Shown here piece by piece: positions 48,201 through 59,344 of a stretch of 64,000 bases of DNA. The position numbers were made by a program, and so were the translations under genes. The notes beneath the pieces were generated by a model. That model made no database searches. It was given only the letters and a program-made list of their open reading frames with translations, and had not been told where the DNA came from. Origin of the DNA: Erigeron canadensis (taxonomy: Eukaryota > Streptophyta > Magnoliopsida > Asterales > Asteraceae); contig NC_057764.1 of the NCBI RefSeq assembly GCF_010389155.1, positions 41,858,275 to 41,922,274 on the forward strand, written 5' to 3'. Positions within the stretch are counted from its first letter, which is position 1. Each line of letters begins with the position of its first letter.

Positions 48201-51200
48201 CCACGCCATCCTTACTAATCCATATGGGAAGAGGAGTACCCCAAAACCTACTTCGACTAATAGCCCAATCTCTTGCATTTTCCAGCCAATTGTGAAAGCG
48301 TTTTTCCTGTATCATACAAAAGAAGGGACAGATTACTAGTGATTAGTCGATAGATTTGACAGCTAAGTAAAAATGCTCAACTGATTAATCTTACTATATA
48401 TCAATAGCCGATTTCATAATACAGCATTAAGAATCGAGTAAAATCCTTCCAAATTTATATTCTCTCAAGTTGCCTAAGTGGTGAGACCAACAAACAGTGG
48501 GCCCCTTATTTTAGGGGGTGGTGGACCATTCATCCCTTCACTTATTGCTAGGTTCTACATGACCAACTCAAGGAATTTAACTTAAGAAGATCCCAATAGA
48601 GGCAAACAAGACAAGATAAAAAAAAACTTCCAACAGCATAGTTGAATGACAACTAACCAAAAGTACAAAACTCAAGATAAATCTCCTATACCTTTACAAA
48701 AGTGGGAACCCATTTTGTTTCCTCGGTGTTCTGTAGCAATTTATCTTTCAACTTCTCTACTGCAACAAACCTTGGACATAAAACAAGAATTTAACAATTA
48801 CAATTTAACTCTAACCAATAATCAAAAAACTAAAAAGTGAAATAATAGATGTATCATGTATGCGAATTATAATGTAACAAATAAGTTCTAAAACAAGAAA
48901 TAATGATTGATAAAAATATTTCATGGCATGTACCAGCTGGGAACTGCTCTGTAGATGAGAGGTGTATCAGATCTCCAGCAAAAGGGATATGAATGTGTAA
49001 AGCTTCCAGTTTTCACCAGCCTGCCTTTTTCCTGAGCCATTCAGAAAAATAAGTGAACAATAATTAATAATCATCTTGCAACAATACTTGTCCTATGTAA
49101 ATCTGAACAACTCTTGCCTTCACTGCTTGAATAATATCTTTATCAGCCTCTTTAACATAACGACCACTGAAATCAGTAATTCTCTGTGTAAAGTTCCCAT
49201 CGTCATCAACTGGCATAACCAGATTTTCTCCCTGGAAAAGAATATAAATATTTAAGTTATATATACATCAACAAACTAAAAAACACTTTAATACATATCC
49301 AATTTACATGTTTGGCATGTATTTAATGTATTTTTCACACCTTCTTGATTATGTTGTTATTGATACAAACGCGATAATCATCTTCACCAAATGCTGGAGC
49401 ACAATGCACAATCCCAGTTCCACTATCAGAAGTTACATAATCATCTGCGACAACTCTGAATGCCGTTTCTGTGAAATCCTTAAAGTAATCGAATAATGGG
49501 ACATACCTGAAGTAATTGAAAAGATTTAGAAAATAGGAAACTCTCGATTAAACAGAACTTCAGTAGAAGTAACAAACACTCACTTTTTACCCACAAGTGA
49601 AGATCCTGGAAACTTATCCAACACTTCATAAGCAACCACTGAAGTTTTTACTTTTCCACCAGTAGATCCCTTGGGTTTAAGAATTGAATTGTCATCCACA
49701 GCTCCATTAGGTGTTCCTTTTTTTGGCTTTTCTACTGGAAGCTCTGATAAACGAGATTCAGCAACTACATATATTTTCCCATTGGACTTGCTCTTCACCT
49801 GATTTTACTTAAACTTATCATTAAATGCAATCAATCAAACAGAGTAAAATTTTTTTCACTAGACCTGGCAAAATGAAAGGGTTGACGGGTTAGGTAATAT
49901 TTCAAACAAGCCATTTCGCCTGGAGAGGTTTAACTTTACTCATAAGCAGTATTTGATTAATTTAAAACTCTCGTAAGCAACTCATGCATTCATTATGATC
50001 ACAAAAACATATTATTATAACATTACAAAATACATCTTTGAATAAAAACTCTAGAAGATTTAAGCTCTAAATCTGATCTTAGCAACTTTCAACCCGTTTG
50101 ACCCATTTGCATGTTTCGTAAATTCTTTTACTTGGCCCTTTTGACACAGAAAGCAACCCCCGAATAGACAAATTTATAAGTAGCACTGTAGAAGGAATAA
50201 AATTGCAACCACCATTGGCTTTAACTAAAGTATATTCACAACTCACCTTCACATATACCAAACTGGAGTTGACACAAAGTGCAAGATTACTTGGGAGAGT
50301 CCATGGAGTTGTAGTCCATGCAACAAATGCGGCACCATCTTGATCATTAATGATTGGGAAACTAACCATAATTTCAGGATCAGGCACTTCCTGCTCAACA
50401 CATACAAGAAGATGCAAGACGTCAATAATAGAGAAAAAATTCAGCCAAATAAAGCAGCATGAACATCAAGCAAATAGTAGTTAATATACGCATCAACCTT
50501 AACAACCATATCAACTGACTCAACTAATATACGCATCAACCTTAACAACCATATCAACTGACTTGACACGATTAACCACTTACGTTTTATAATATTAGCA
50601 GCATAAGCATAAGCTATGGAAATTTGATAACCTAACGATCGGTGAAAACTTTCAGCATATTGCACATCAACTTAGCTACCTTTGTGCATAAACTTAATTA
50701 TTAACATAACCCTACAAGCAGAGCCGCACAGAGGCAAAATACATGTGAAAAAACGACATGCATATTTTAGGTGAAAGACTTATCTAATGTTTACAAGTTG
50801 TTTTTTTGTAGTTACTACCAACAAACTGGGAGAAAACTCATTTTAACTCAATTGCAATAATGGTCCTTATCAGTGATATCTTAGCTCTTGGGTCACACAT
50901 TCCTATTACTGGAAATAACTAACATACAACTATGCCTATATTATTAAATTAGACATATATGTGTGTTCATTAATGTTAATATTAGTAATTCGAGATGATC
51001 GATAAGGTTCATGATCCTTAAGTGAGATCCAAACACACCGGAATAAACTTCAGTTGAAAAGTGAAATAACTAACTCCAACAAACAAAACATATTAACTAA
51101 AGGAAAAGACACTAATAAGTAATAACTAATAAAAGATGAGCAAAAATAGATATGGAGGTTAAAGCAAAATAAAGAACATCAAATTTTCATATCTAACCTT

Positions 51201-52115
51201 GTAATTTGAATTAGCTTCAAAATTAGACAGTGGAGTCTTGCAGCCAGTACTGTATGGCATCACCTATTAAATGAAATACAACACCAGAAAAAGATATTAA
51301 ACATATGAGCATATGTATAATCAAAAGACAAACAAAATCTACATTTACATCTTAGACTTCTGGTTTCTCTTTTGGTAATAGTTCAATTCATAAACAAGTA
51401 CTTTTTACCATTCCATAGTAAAAAACCCAAAAAAAAAAAAAAGAGAGAATAAAACGGTATTTTTCTGAAAGCGCAAGCCAATGTTATTTGATCAGCACTA
51501 ATTACTTGAAACATCAGAATTAGCTCTTAACATGATGAAAAGAGGCATAACAATTATTACAAAACAATTAGATAAACTAACCTTAAAACCTCTATAAACT
51601 AGATTCTTCTTAAATAACTCTGAAAACACCCACCATACACTCTCCATGAAACTCAAATCCATCGTTTTATAATCATTCTTAAAATCAATCCATCTGCCGG
51701 TCCTCGTAATCACCTTCTCCCACTCACCAACATACCTAGTAACAATACTCCTACATTCCTCATTATACTTATCAATTCCCATCTTCATCACATCCTCTCT
51801 GCTCTTAATCCCGAGCTTCAAGTCAATCTCATGCTCCACCGGCAGCCCATGGCAATCCCAACCGAACCGCCGTGTAACATGGTGCCCCGTCATGGTCTGG
51901 TACCGTGTGACAATATCCTTGATTGTTCCAGCTAAGATATGACCATAGTGAGGAAGTCCAGTGGCAAATGGAGGCCCATCGTAAAAAATGTATTCGGGTA
52001 AATCTTTGGTTTTTTCAAGTTGGGTCTCAAACGCTTTGACTTCTGTCCACCATTGTAAGACCTTCTCTTCTTGTTTGGGGAATGAGAAATCTTTCCCTTC
52101 ACATACATCATCCAT
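42227..52115 (-). CDS. Isoleucine--tRNA ligase, cytosolic (IleRS, class I)
   Basis: Charges tRNA-Ile with isoleucine in the cytosol. Twenty-six coding exons join in frame to 1182 aa: 51582-52115, 51198-51263, 50247-50390, 49584-49798, 49341-49506, 49118-49231, 48934-49031, 48692-48770, 48148-48306, 47808-47897, 47478-47611, 46890-47049, 46643-46726, 46285-46497, 45881-46006, 45636-45773, 45384-45551, 45088-45176, 44827-44968, 44676-44739, 44525-44592, 44121-44243, 43525-43590, 43198-43309, 42419-42510, 42227-42331. The HIGH motif is HYGH (56-59) and KMSKS is KMSKR (633-637). The CP1 editing domain shows WTTTPWT (225-231) and [14 protein letters not shown]. No organelle transit peptide precedes [10 protein letters not shown]. 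An upstream in-frame ATG (52124) is possible. The intron after exon 6 starts GC. Length fits the eukaryotic cytosolic type. Confidence 0.95.
43622..43787. mobile_element. MITE in an IleRS intron
   Basis: Inverted ends GGAAATGATAACCATAGCCC and GGGAAATGATAAACATAGCC (reverse complement of the right end) lie within the intron between 43591 and 44120. The tips resemble the MITE at 7736-7908. It adds length but leaves the splice sites intact. Confidence 0.55.
46016..46204. repeat. Diverged tandem duplication in an IleRS intron
   Basis: TACTTACAGATTAGTATCC... AAGAATCTGTTTATCGCACA (46016-46101) and TACTTACAAATTAGTTTTGG... AAGAATCTTTTACTTAAGGG (46122-46204) are two copies of one segment. Confidence 0.6.
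49860..50115. mobile_element. Possible hAT-like insertion in an IleRS intron
   Basis: TAGACCTGGCAAAATGAAAG with GGGTTGACGGGTT at the left, and CAACCCGTTTGACCCATTTG at the right, echo the subterminal style of the element at 7976-8572. The right tip is not clean and no duplication was found. Confidence 0.38.
50482..50567. repeat. Tandem duplication, 43 bp x 2, IleRS intron
   Basis: The unit starting TAATATACGCATCAACCTTA is repeated with two mismatches at its end (CTCAAC / CTTGAC). Confidence 0.8.
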
Positions 52116-52990
52116 CACTTGCAATCAAAACCCTAATTCTAACAAGTGTCGGTATTTTTCAATTGCAGAAGTCTAAAATCTGAAACCAAAAAAACCATGT
52201 CTGAATATTAGAACTAATTGAAAGACAAGCTAATGAAAATCTCTGAAAATATCTGTACATTGTAACCCTCGGATAGTTAACATACTCAATTTCATACGTA
52301 TAACTGAATAATGGAATATTCGTTCACAATGAAAATGTAAAACGATAAGAGATCAGACTTGTCAACTGATACACACTACTAAACAACATTCGATCACATA
52401 GTTCTGCCAATCGTATTCTTTCTTTTTTTTTTTTTTTTTGAAAGGTGAATTTCGCTGTGTCACGATTCGACAGCAAGAGGTCTAGCATACGTTGTCTTAA
52501 CCGGATCCGCGCTAGATAGCTCCCTCAAAGTAGAAATGCCTATTTCAAATAAATATATATATATATATCCAACTCTATACTGTAATGCTTATATGTATTT
52601 ATATATTTATATATATAATATATATAAATTTGTAACAAACATAAATAAATCAGCATCTCCATTAAAACAATATATACTTATTTTACCTAGAATAAAATTA
52701 TTACAGCTAAATCATAATTAAAAAAAACAAACAAATCCTCAACAAATTTTGTTATAATTTGCATAATCATATAAATGTTAAAGTTTGTAAAAATAAACCC
52801 TAGTATAGAGACCGGTAAGACACATAGATATATAGATGTATAATTTGTATCTATAGTAGGGAAGACTAATAGCAGTAAACTAAAAGGAAAATGGAGCAGA
52901 TACCTGAATCCGTAACCAGCGGCGAGGGATGACGGCGGTCGGGCGGAGTGTAAGAGATTTTATTTATTTAGGTGTAATTTGAGTGGAAGC
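52116..52990 (-). promoter_or_regulatory. IleRS 5' leader with an intron
   Basis: The leader next to the ATG (52116-52179) is preceded by a good acceptor, TTTTTTTGGTTTCAG. A matching donor, GATTCAG/GTATCTGC, lies at 52904/52903, giving a 724-bp leader intron (52180-52903). The first leader exon, from about 52990 to 52904, is GC-rich with CGCCG motifs. Transcription start is estimated only; no clear TATA box. Leader introns of this kind often raise expression of plant housekeeping genes. Confidence 0.55.
52427..52548 (-). mobile_element. 5'-truncated SINE copy inside the IleRS leader intron
   Basis: The T-run at 52427-52439 is the tail. On the minus strand the sequence through GGTTAAGACAACGTATGCTA and GAGGGAGCTATCTAGC matches the 3' third of the SINE at 21132-21470. 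It breaks off at a (TA)n tract at about 52550. Confidence 0.7.
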
Positions 52991-53142
52991 AGAATATGAA
53001 ACAGAGCGGCGATAGGGTTTTTGTTAATGTTAATTAATGAAAGAATAATAAGAGAAAAGGTTTTGGTTTAATATACTTGCAGGCCAAGGTCAAAATAGGA
53101 ATAGTAAGATACTTGAAGGCCACTTAACTGTATATTATGGAA

Positions 53143-53362
53143 CGAGCATGGTACCCGCGCAATGCGGCGGTGTGGTGTGGAAGACGGTCCGGTGGTGGCG
53201 GTGAGAGTACTTTTTTAGAGATGAAAATAGTTTAAGGGCATAGTTGGTATATCACATGAGAAGGTGCCTAGCAAGGAAGATTATTTAAGGGTATTTTTGT
53301 CTTATCAGGTTCTTAATTAAGTAAAGGGGAAGAACCCAGTTTCCTTTATACGATATTATAGA
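53143..53362 (-). mobile_element. Short Helitron, minus strand, copy 2 (220 bp)
   Basis: On the minus strand: start TCTATAATATCGTATAAAGG after A, end hairpin CCGCATTGCGCGG plus GTACCATGCTCG before T. It matches 30149-30444 at both ends. It lies just upstream of the IleRS leader exon. Confidence 0.6.
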
Positions 53363-53436
53363 TGGGATTACTCAAGTTTCCCCAACTTGAATAATTAGGT
53401 TGGGAGGATCTTAAGGGAATCCTCCTCCGTATATTA

Positions 53437-53956
53437 GGGTGGGGGAGGGCTTTTTACTCCTCCCCGATTTTTCTTCTCCTCCCCTTTCTTTCACATTTGC
53501 TAGGAGCACCTCGCCACCCCTCCCCTCTCCTCCTCACCCTTTTCTATTTAATTTAATTTCTATTTATTTTATTTCAAATAATAATAATAATAACCTAAAG
53601 TATAGAAAACAAAAAAAAAACACTTGTGTACCATTTTAGCAGTTAGCTAAAAGTTCCAGGGTTGAAATTGAAAATATATATTTTTTTTGTCTTTGACTTT
53701 GTCTTCTCCAAAAAAAAACCTGCAACATATACATATAGCATATACATATAAATATATCTCTGTTTTCAGTAAATTAAAAAAAAAGGGAAAGAACCCAACG
53801 GTTATCAAAAGCATGTAACGGTCATTTGTATAGGCAAGAGAACTGGCACCGTGGTGCCCAAACTCCTCCCCTCCCCACTGGTACCGAGGGGTCGGGCCGG
53901 TGTGTCATCCGGTACCGGCCGGTATCGGTTCCCTCCCCAATCGACTCTGTCCACCC
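53437..53956. mobile_element. Tourist/Harbinger-like MITE with GC-rich ends, copy 2 (520 bp)
   Basis: Left tip GGGTGGGGGAGGG, right tip (reverse complement) GGGTGGACAGAG, with TTA on both sides (53434-53436, 53957-53959). It is an inverted relative of 25650-26212, sharing CTAGGAGCACCTCGCCACCC and the GGTACCGG-rich arm. No coding sequence. Confidence 0.75.
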
Positions 53957-53959
53957 TTA

Positions 53960-55602
53960 TAGAGGATCCTGTGTAAACTATAAGGTCGGGAAAGGAATAG
54001 TGAGATACTTGGAGGCCAATTAAATGGTTAACTTATGGTAGCTTTTTTTTTTTCTTTAAAATGATATATATTTATTTAAACTTTTAAAATTTATTAACAT
54101 ATATAATGTCTTCATTTTCTTTTACTTTCTTGTCTCTTTCATGTGTCTTAATCCTATTAGGAAGATTATTATAAGATTTATCAATTTCTTTTTTTTAAGG
54201 GTAGACATTTGTATTATAAACAAATCGTGAGTGTCGAACAGTTCAAACATATATATATATATCTATATATATATTTACAATAAATAATTTTATGTAATAA
54301 ATTCACGCTGCTAATGAATTGTTGGAAAGTTATATTTATTTGATATATATCAATGTCATGTATACATATATCTGACATATCACCTTTAAAGATATACATT
54401 TAGTTTTACTTCATAAAATTTAGTTAGCATTAATTGTACATGCGTAAAAGTTGGATACCTAAAATTCATAAATAAATAAAGGTTTTTTTTTTTTTTTTGC
54501 TAAATGCCCTCTAGTTAGAGTTTTTCGAATGATATCAATCTAATTTTTTTCAGGTCAATTGTAGCTAATAAAATTAAATGATATGGATAATAAACTTAAT
54601 TATAATTACAACAAACTCAAATTATAACGAAATGGCCTAAAGCAATAAATAATAATGATATTTATAAGGATATTTTACACATTTAGTAGCTTATCAAACT
54701 CGGATGATCCTCGGATATATTAAAGATATATAAGTGTGTATATATATATATATATACATAACAATAAAGATAAGGGGAACAAAATTAACAAAATCATAAA
54801 ATATTCATGAAACCATGTAATATGAATTAATCGAATCAATTTTGTCATCTTAGTAGAAAAATATATAGTTTAAGATTATGCATAAAGATATTTATTAAAT
54901 AATATGGAAAGAGTTTAAATGATATAATAAATTAAGTAATGTAGTTTAATTAATTATTTAGATGACAAATGCATATTTTTTTAATAAAACTTTAGAGTTG
55001 TCATGTAAGATATTTTGATAAAATGATAATATAATCACAATGTTACTTTATTTAATATAGAGATATCAATCTATGTATTGTATGTTTTTAAACTATGGAA
55101 AAAAATCAAGTGTTTTGATAATTTTCCATAATGTTTTTCCTCAATTTCTTACCATATGGAAATAAAATTTGCATTTCTTGCCTTTCATATGTTCCCAAAT
55201 ACTAGACAAACATTATATATCGATTTTTCTTCATTCTGTTATGTTTATCAACATTCAAAAGATCCAATAGAGGAAAAGCAAAACCGTCCATCAAAGCCAT
55301 CGTTATCAAAAATGCCACCACGGATCCAACTCATTAGAGGCAGGGGAGTCCAACCCCAACGACTTGTAACCAAACAATAAAATTTTGATATATTTTATAT
55401 TTGAATTTTGTCAATATAGGAAAAAGAACACAACCCCAAAAATAATAAGATACCCTAGCGATGAAAAACTCCTTTTAGCCACACTAACACGAAAAATATG
55501 GATCCGGCAATGCATAACTTTAGCAACATTTCATGGGTTTGAATCTCCAAACTTTTTTTTTTTTTTTGAAAGGCAGAAATGTATATATATATATATATAT
55601 AT
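53960..55602. other. Intergenic DNA, nothing supported
   Basis: Very AT-rich, with TA repeats at about 54252-54271 and 54737-54757. No gene seen. Confidence 0.45.
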
Positions 55603-55780
55603 GAGAAAAGTGAGTATGAGGCTGTTATGCACCCAATTTGAGTGAAAAACCCCTCACATACTAATATTTTAATATTTTAAATAAATACATGCCTCCCATG
55701 ATTTTTACCTTTTAAAAAAAGGTATGTGAGGGGTTTTTTACCCAATTTAGATGCCTAACAGCCTCATATTCCCTTCCCCA
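55603..55780. mobile_element. MITE inserted in a TA repeat, 178 bp
   Basis: Inverted arms share GAATATGAGGCTGTTA-type tips (GTGAGTATGAGGCTGTTATG versus GGGAATATGAGGCTGTTAGG) and AAAAACCCCTCACATAC further in. (TA)n lies on both sides, so the target was probably TA. Different sequence from the foldback family at 18-22 kb. Confidence 0.68.
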
Positions 55781-57030
55781 TATATATATATATATAAACT
55801 ACTAGCAAAATCACTAGTAGTCCAAGGATACAAATTTACAATACATGTACAAATTTAGACACCCAAAAAGTCCAAAGCAGAACTACGAGAACACCAAAAG
55901 AGATGAAAAAAAACCCTGGAAGACGGTCTAGGAAAAATCCCCGAGACCAGGGACCGAGCCAACAGTCTTCACCCTAACTCGTTTTTGATGGTATTCCGAA
56001 TTGATCCGAACCAAAAAGAAACACCATAGCACCCCAACAAAACCCATATTATATGTACATTACAAATGAAACAAAAGTTATTTTATCAAATAAATCTGCA
56101 TAAGACCATAAACTTCATCTCTCATTAGATTTCACAAACTCAATTCAGACCGTTACTTACATGTTATATCTTGTAGTAACAATGCATTGCAATCTTGCTC
56201 CTTAGCTCCTACTAACAATGCATGGTAGCACACGCTTATTAACATTTGCCTCGATGTGGGTAATGCAAAATGCATACGACTCTCCATGAGTATCAATATC
56301 AATTGTAGATTGTAGCACGCGTTTATTTACATTTGCCCCGATGTGACGATGACCAAAAAATGAAACTCACTTCCTTGGTTCCTTATCAAATTACAGGTAA
56401 GAAGCGAATCTATAAAATAAATTCGACATTGACCAAACGTGAAATATTTTGATTGTACAATTCAACAATGATTTTTTACTTCTCGTATATTTGTAACAAA
56501 TCGTATGAATATCACTATATCTTTGCCTTGAATGAACGCAACTCTTTAATATAAATACTTTTATGTGTCATGTTAATGTTATAATTTGACCTTTTAAGTT
56601 TTTTTTTTTTTGGTTCTAATACTTTTTTTTTATTATTATATTATAGTTGATAAAGTTTGTATCAATAAAAATACTCTTAAAACTTGATCTATTTATATAT
56701 TTCTATAAACATAAAACAAAAATTTACCGTCAAATCTGAAAGAAAAATATTTAGGAAGTGAAGCTAGTACAACTAAAATTAAAATTAATAATCAATAACT
56801 TTTGTCTCGAACCTTGTGTTCATACTTCATAGCATGTTCGATGCGTTACTCCTGGATGCTACTTGTAGTTGATAGTCAATCCTTAAATGTTGACTTTTTA
56901 TTTAAGACTTAAATAAGCATTAACTTTTATCGTTTCTTGCCTCGATTTTCAATATTATATCACATCACCAAGTCCAGATTCGAATAAGTTTAGAAAAGAG
57001 GAAGACCCAACGAAAGACAGTTGCAATGCC
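55781..57030. other. Upstream region of the first TAXI-like gene
   Basis: It contains a diverged tandem duplication (GTAGCACACGCTTATTAACA at about 56225 and GTAGCACGCGTTTATTTACA at about 56313) and unassigned, less AT-rich sequence at 55850-56040. No other gene seen. Confidence 0.4.
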
Positions 57031-57038
57031 TATATAAA
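57031..57038 (+). promoter_or_regulatory. TATA box of the first TAXI-like gene
   Basis: TATATAAA lies 41 bp before the ATG at 57079, which leaves only a very short 5' leader of about 10-20 bases. Confidence 0.6.
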
Positions 57039-57078
57039 TCTGCTCGATCCCTTTCATAAAACATCAGTCGAAACTAAA

Positions 57079-58413
57079 ATGCATTCGCGTATATCACTAT
57101 TTATTTTCTTTCTAGCTTTCATCTCTCAAAAATACGAGTGTGCTGCACAATATGTACCACCGTACACTACCATGGTTAGTCCAGTAAAGAAACATATCGA
57201 TGTTGCCACGCCTCTCTATAGCGTTCAACTCGATACATTTTGGGAAGTTAAACTATTCACGCACGCAAACTTTCTTGTAGACATCGACGCTCCTTTCATA
57301 TGGCACGACTGCATCCAGAAATGGAACACACGTCCATTAAGTTGCCTCTGGCCCGGGTGGTGTATTTCACCAGTTTCTTGTGAAGATACTCAATGCTCCG
57401 AGGTGAGAGCTTCTTACTCTTACAAAAATCCTTCTTGTCCTAAAGAAACCAACAGCTCCACGTTACCTGGTTCTAGAAATTGTTCATGCCCTGTTAATGT
57501 CATGAACCCGTTTACCAAATCGTGTAGCCAAGCTCTACTAAACTACGACTCTTTGATAGTTACCACAACGAATGGTAGAAATCCATTTAATGCCTTCCCT
57601 ATTCATCCCCTTAATGCGGCGTGTGCTCCTGTCTCATCGTTTAAATTCTTCCCAAAAAATGTTGTTGGTGTCATGGCACTTTCCACGTCTCCTTACGCAT
57701 TTCAAACATATTTTTATGAAGCGGCTAAGAGAATAGTAGCTTTATGTTTGCCTAGCAACTCATCGAGTCCTGGGGCTCTATTCTACGGAAGTGGTCCTTA
57801 TTACTTTTCTCCCTATACAAACGTAGACATAAGGAGTTATCTTTCTTATACGCCGTTACAAAAGCATCCAAATTCTTTTGGATATTTTATTGGTGTCCAT
57901 ACTATTGTGATTAAACAGAGATCTATTGAGGTTCCAAAGAATACAACCACCAAACTTAGTACAATCGAGCCTTACACGACACTTAGAACTGACATTTATA
58001 ATCAAGTGGTTCGAAGATTTTTAAAGGTTACAAAGCATACCCCTTTAGCAAAGGCAATCTCACCATTTAGCCTTTGTTACAGGACCTTGATCAATGGTAC
58101 CCGAGTCGGTTTAAGGGTTCCTGACATCAGCTTTACGCTCCAAGGTGGGAACAAGTGGAACATATCCACGCCAAATTCCATCAAACAAATAACAAAAAAG
58201 GTGGCGTGCCTGGCATTTATTGATGGTGGCGCGAAAACTGAACATCCAATCGTGATTGGAACGTTTCAGCTTGAAGATAACTTTCTGGTGTTTGATTTAG
58301 AGAAATCGACTTTTGGGTTTAGTTCTTCATTGTTAAGGAAGCAGACTACTTGTTCAAACTTCAACTTTACGATCTTGAGTAATAGAAACTATATGGAACA
58401 ATATGGATATTAA
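57079..58413 (+). CDS. Secreted TAXI/EDGP-type pepsin-like protein (xylanase-inhibitor family)
   Basis: Intronless, 444 aa. A hydrophobic signal peptide (about 1-23) precedes AQYVPPYT. The two-lobed pepsin fold is recognisable: the first active-site region reads VDIDAPFIW (67-75) instead of DTG, and the second reads STIEPYT (294-300) with Ser in place of the catalytic Asp. A Cys-rich insertion lies at about 78-183, and several N-glycosylation sites are present. In this family (wheat TAXI, carrot EDGP, basic 7S globulins, tobacco-type GIP) such proteins are inactive proteases that bind and block microbial cell-wall hydrolases in the apoplast. That role is inferred. Its closest visible relative is the facing gene at 61482-62804. 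Confidence 0.9.
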   Translation: MHSRISLFIFFLAFISQKYECAAQYVPPYTTMVSPVKKHIDVATPLYSVQLDTFWEVKLFTHANFLVDIDAPFIWHDCIQKWNTRPLSCLWPGWCISPVSCEDTQCSEVRASYSYKNPSCPKETNSSTLPGSRNCSCPVNVMNPFTKSCSQALLNYDSLIVTTTNGRNPFNAFPIHPLNAACAPVSSFKFFPKNVVGVMALSTSPYAFQTYFYEAAKRIVALCLPSNSSSPGALFYGSGPYYFSPYTNVDIRSYLSYTPLQKHPNSFGYFIGVHTIVIKQRSIEVPKNTTTKLSTIEPYTTLRTDIYNQVVRRFLKVTKHTPLAKAISPFSLCYRTLINGTRVGLRVPDISFTLQGGNKWNISTPNSIKQITKKVACLAFIDGGAKTEHPIVIGTFQLEDNFLVFDLEKSTFGFSSSLLRKQTTCSNFNFTILSNRNYMEQYGY

Positions 58414-58995
58414 AGTGGATTCATATCCTGATATCCATCAAAAGTTTGCTTATGCTTTGCTAATTGAATTGTAACAACTTCTTGCTCAATAATGACTTAT
58501 CCATATTTGTTCAATCTTTTATTTAAGTTGTTTTGAATCTGATTAATGTATAAAACTTTAACCAAATGTCAATAATCAATAATAATTAACAAATCTATGC
58601 AGCTCACCTAAGTACACATGTGTCGAGATTTGTTAATTATATATGAAATATGAATTGTTGGATAAATTATTTGAGCTTATTTTTGATTGAGATTTGGTTA
58701 AGTGTTTTGCATTAATCAAATTCACAAACAACTTATACATTGAATCAGGTTAAAGGGTAATTATCTATATTTATATTTATATCTATATCTATACTATATC
58801 AGCGAAGAGGTATGATGGTTCGTATGTGTTTATTGGAAAACTATATATATGTATAAAACAACAATTGTAAATAAGAAAAACGTTTAGTGTGTGTTTAGTA
58901 ATGTTGTTCATGAGATAGAGATGAGGGACCAACCCAACACGCATGTACCGTTCTAGTTTCTTAGATTCACATATATGCAAATAATTGATAAGTTA
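58414..58995. other. 3' flank of the first TAXI-like gene
   Basis: AT-rich. AATAATGACTT shortly after the stop may be part of the polyadenylation region. No other gene seen. Confidence 0.4.
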
Positions 58996-59251
58996 TCCCT
59001 CCATCTCACTAAATTTGTCTACTTTAAAATTTTCAAAGTCAAACTTTACCAACTTTGACCATAAATATTTTTACATGTATTGTATAATAGTTGATAAAAG
59101 TTATACCAATGAAACACACTTTTTAAACACAATCAACTCATATAACTTTCATCAAATTTTATATAATATTAACAAAAATATTTATGGTCAAAATTCGTAA
59201 AGTTTGACTTTAAAAATTTAAAAATAGACAAGTTTAGTGGGATGGAGAGAA
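58996..59251. mobile_element. Stowaway-type MITE, 256 bp
   Basis: Tips TCCCTCCATCTCACTAAA and, reverse complemented, TTCTCTCCATCCCACTAAAC, with TA at both edges (58994-58995, 59252-59253). The CTCCCTCC-type tip and TA target are typical of Stowaway (Tc1/mariner-related). The arms also share AAAGTCAAACTTTAC. Confidence 0.75.
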
Positions 59252-59260
59252 TACCATTCA

Positions 59261-59314
59261 ATTCAATTCGCATTATATGGATTTATGATTCAATTCGCAT
59301 TATATGGATTTATG
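59261..59314. repeat. Perfect tandem duplication, 27 bp x 2
   Basis: The unit starts ATTCAATTCGCATTATATGG and is repeated without change between the Stowaway and Harbinger elements. Confidence 0.88.
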
Positions 59315-59344
59315 ATTGACAAGTTTTGGGCAAGATGCCACTTA

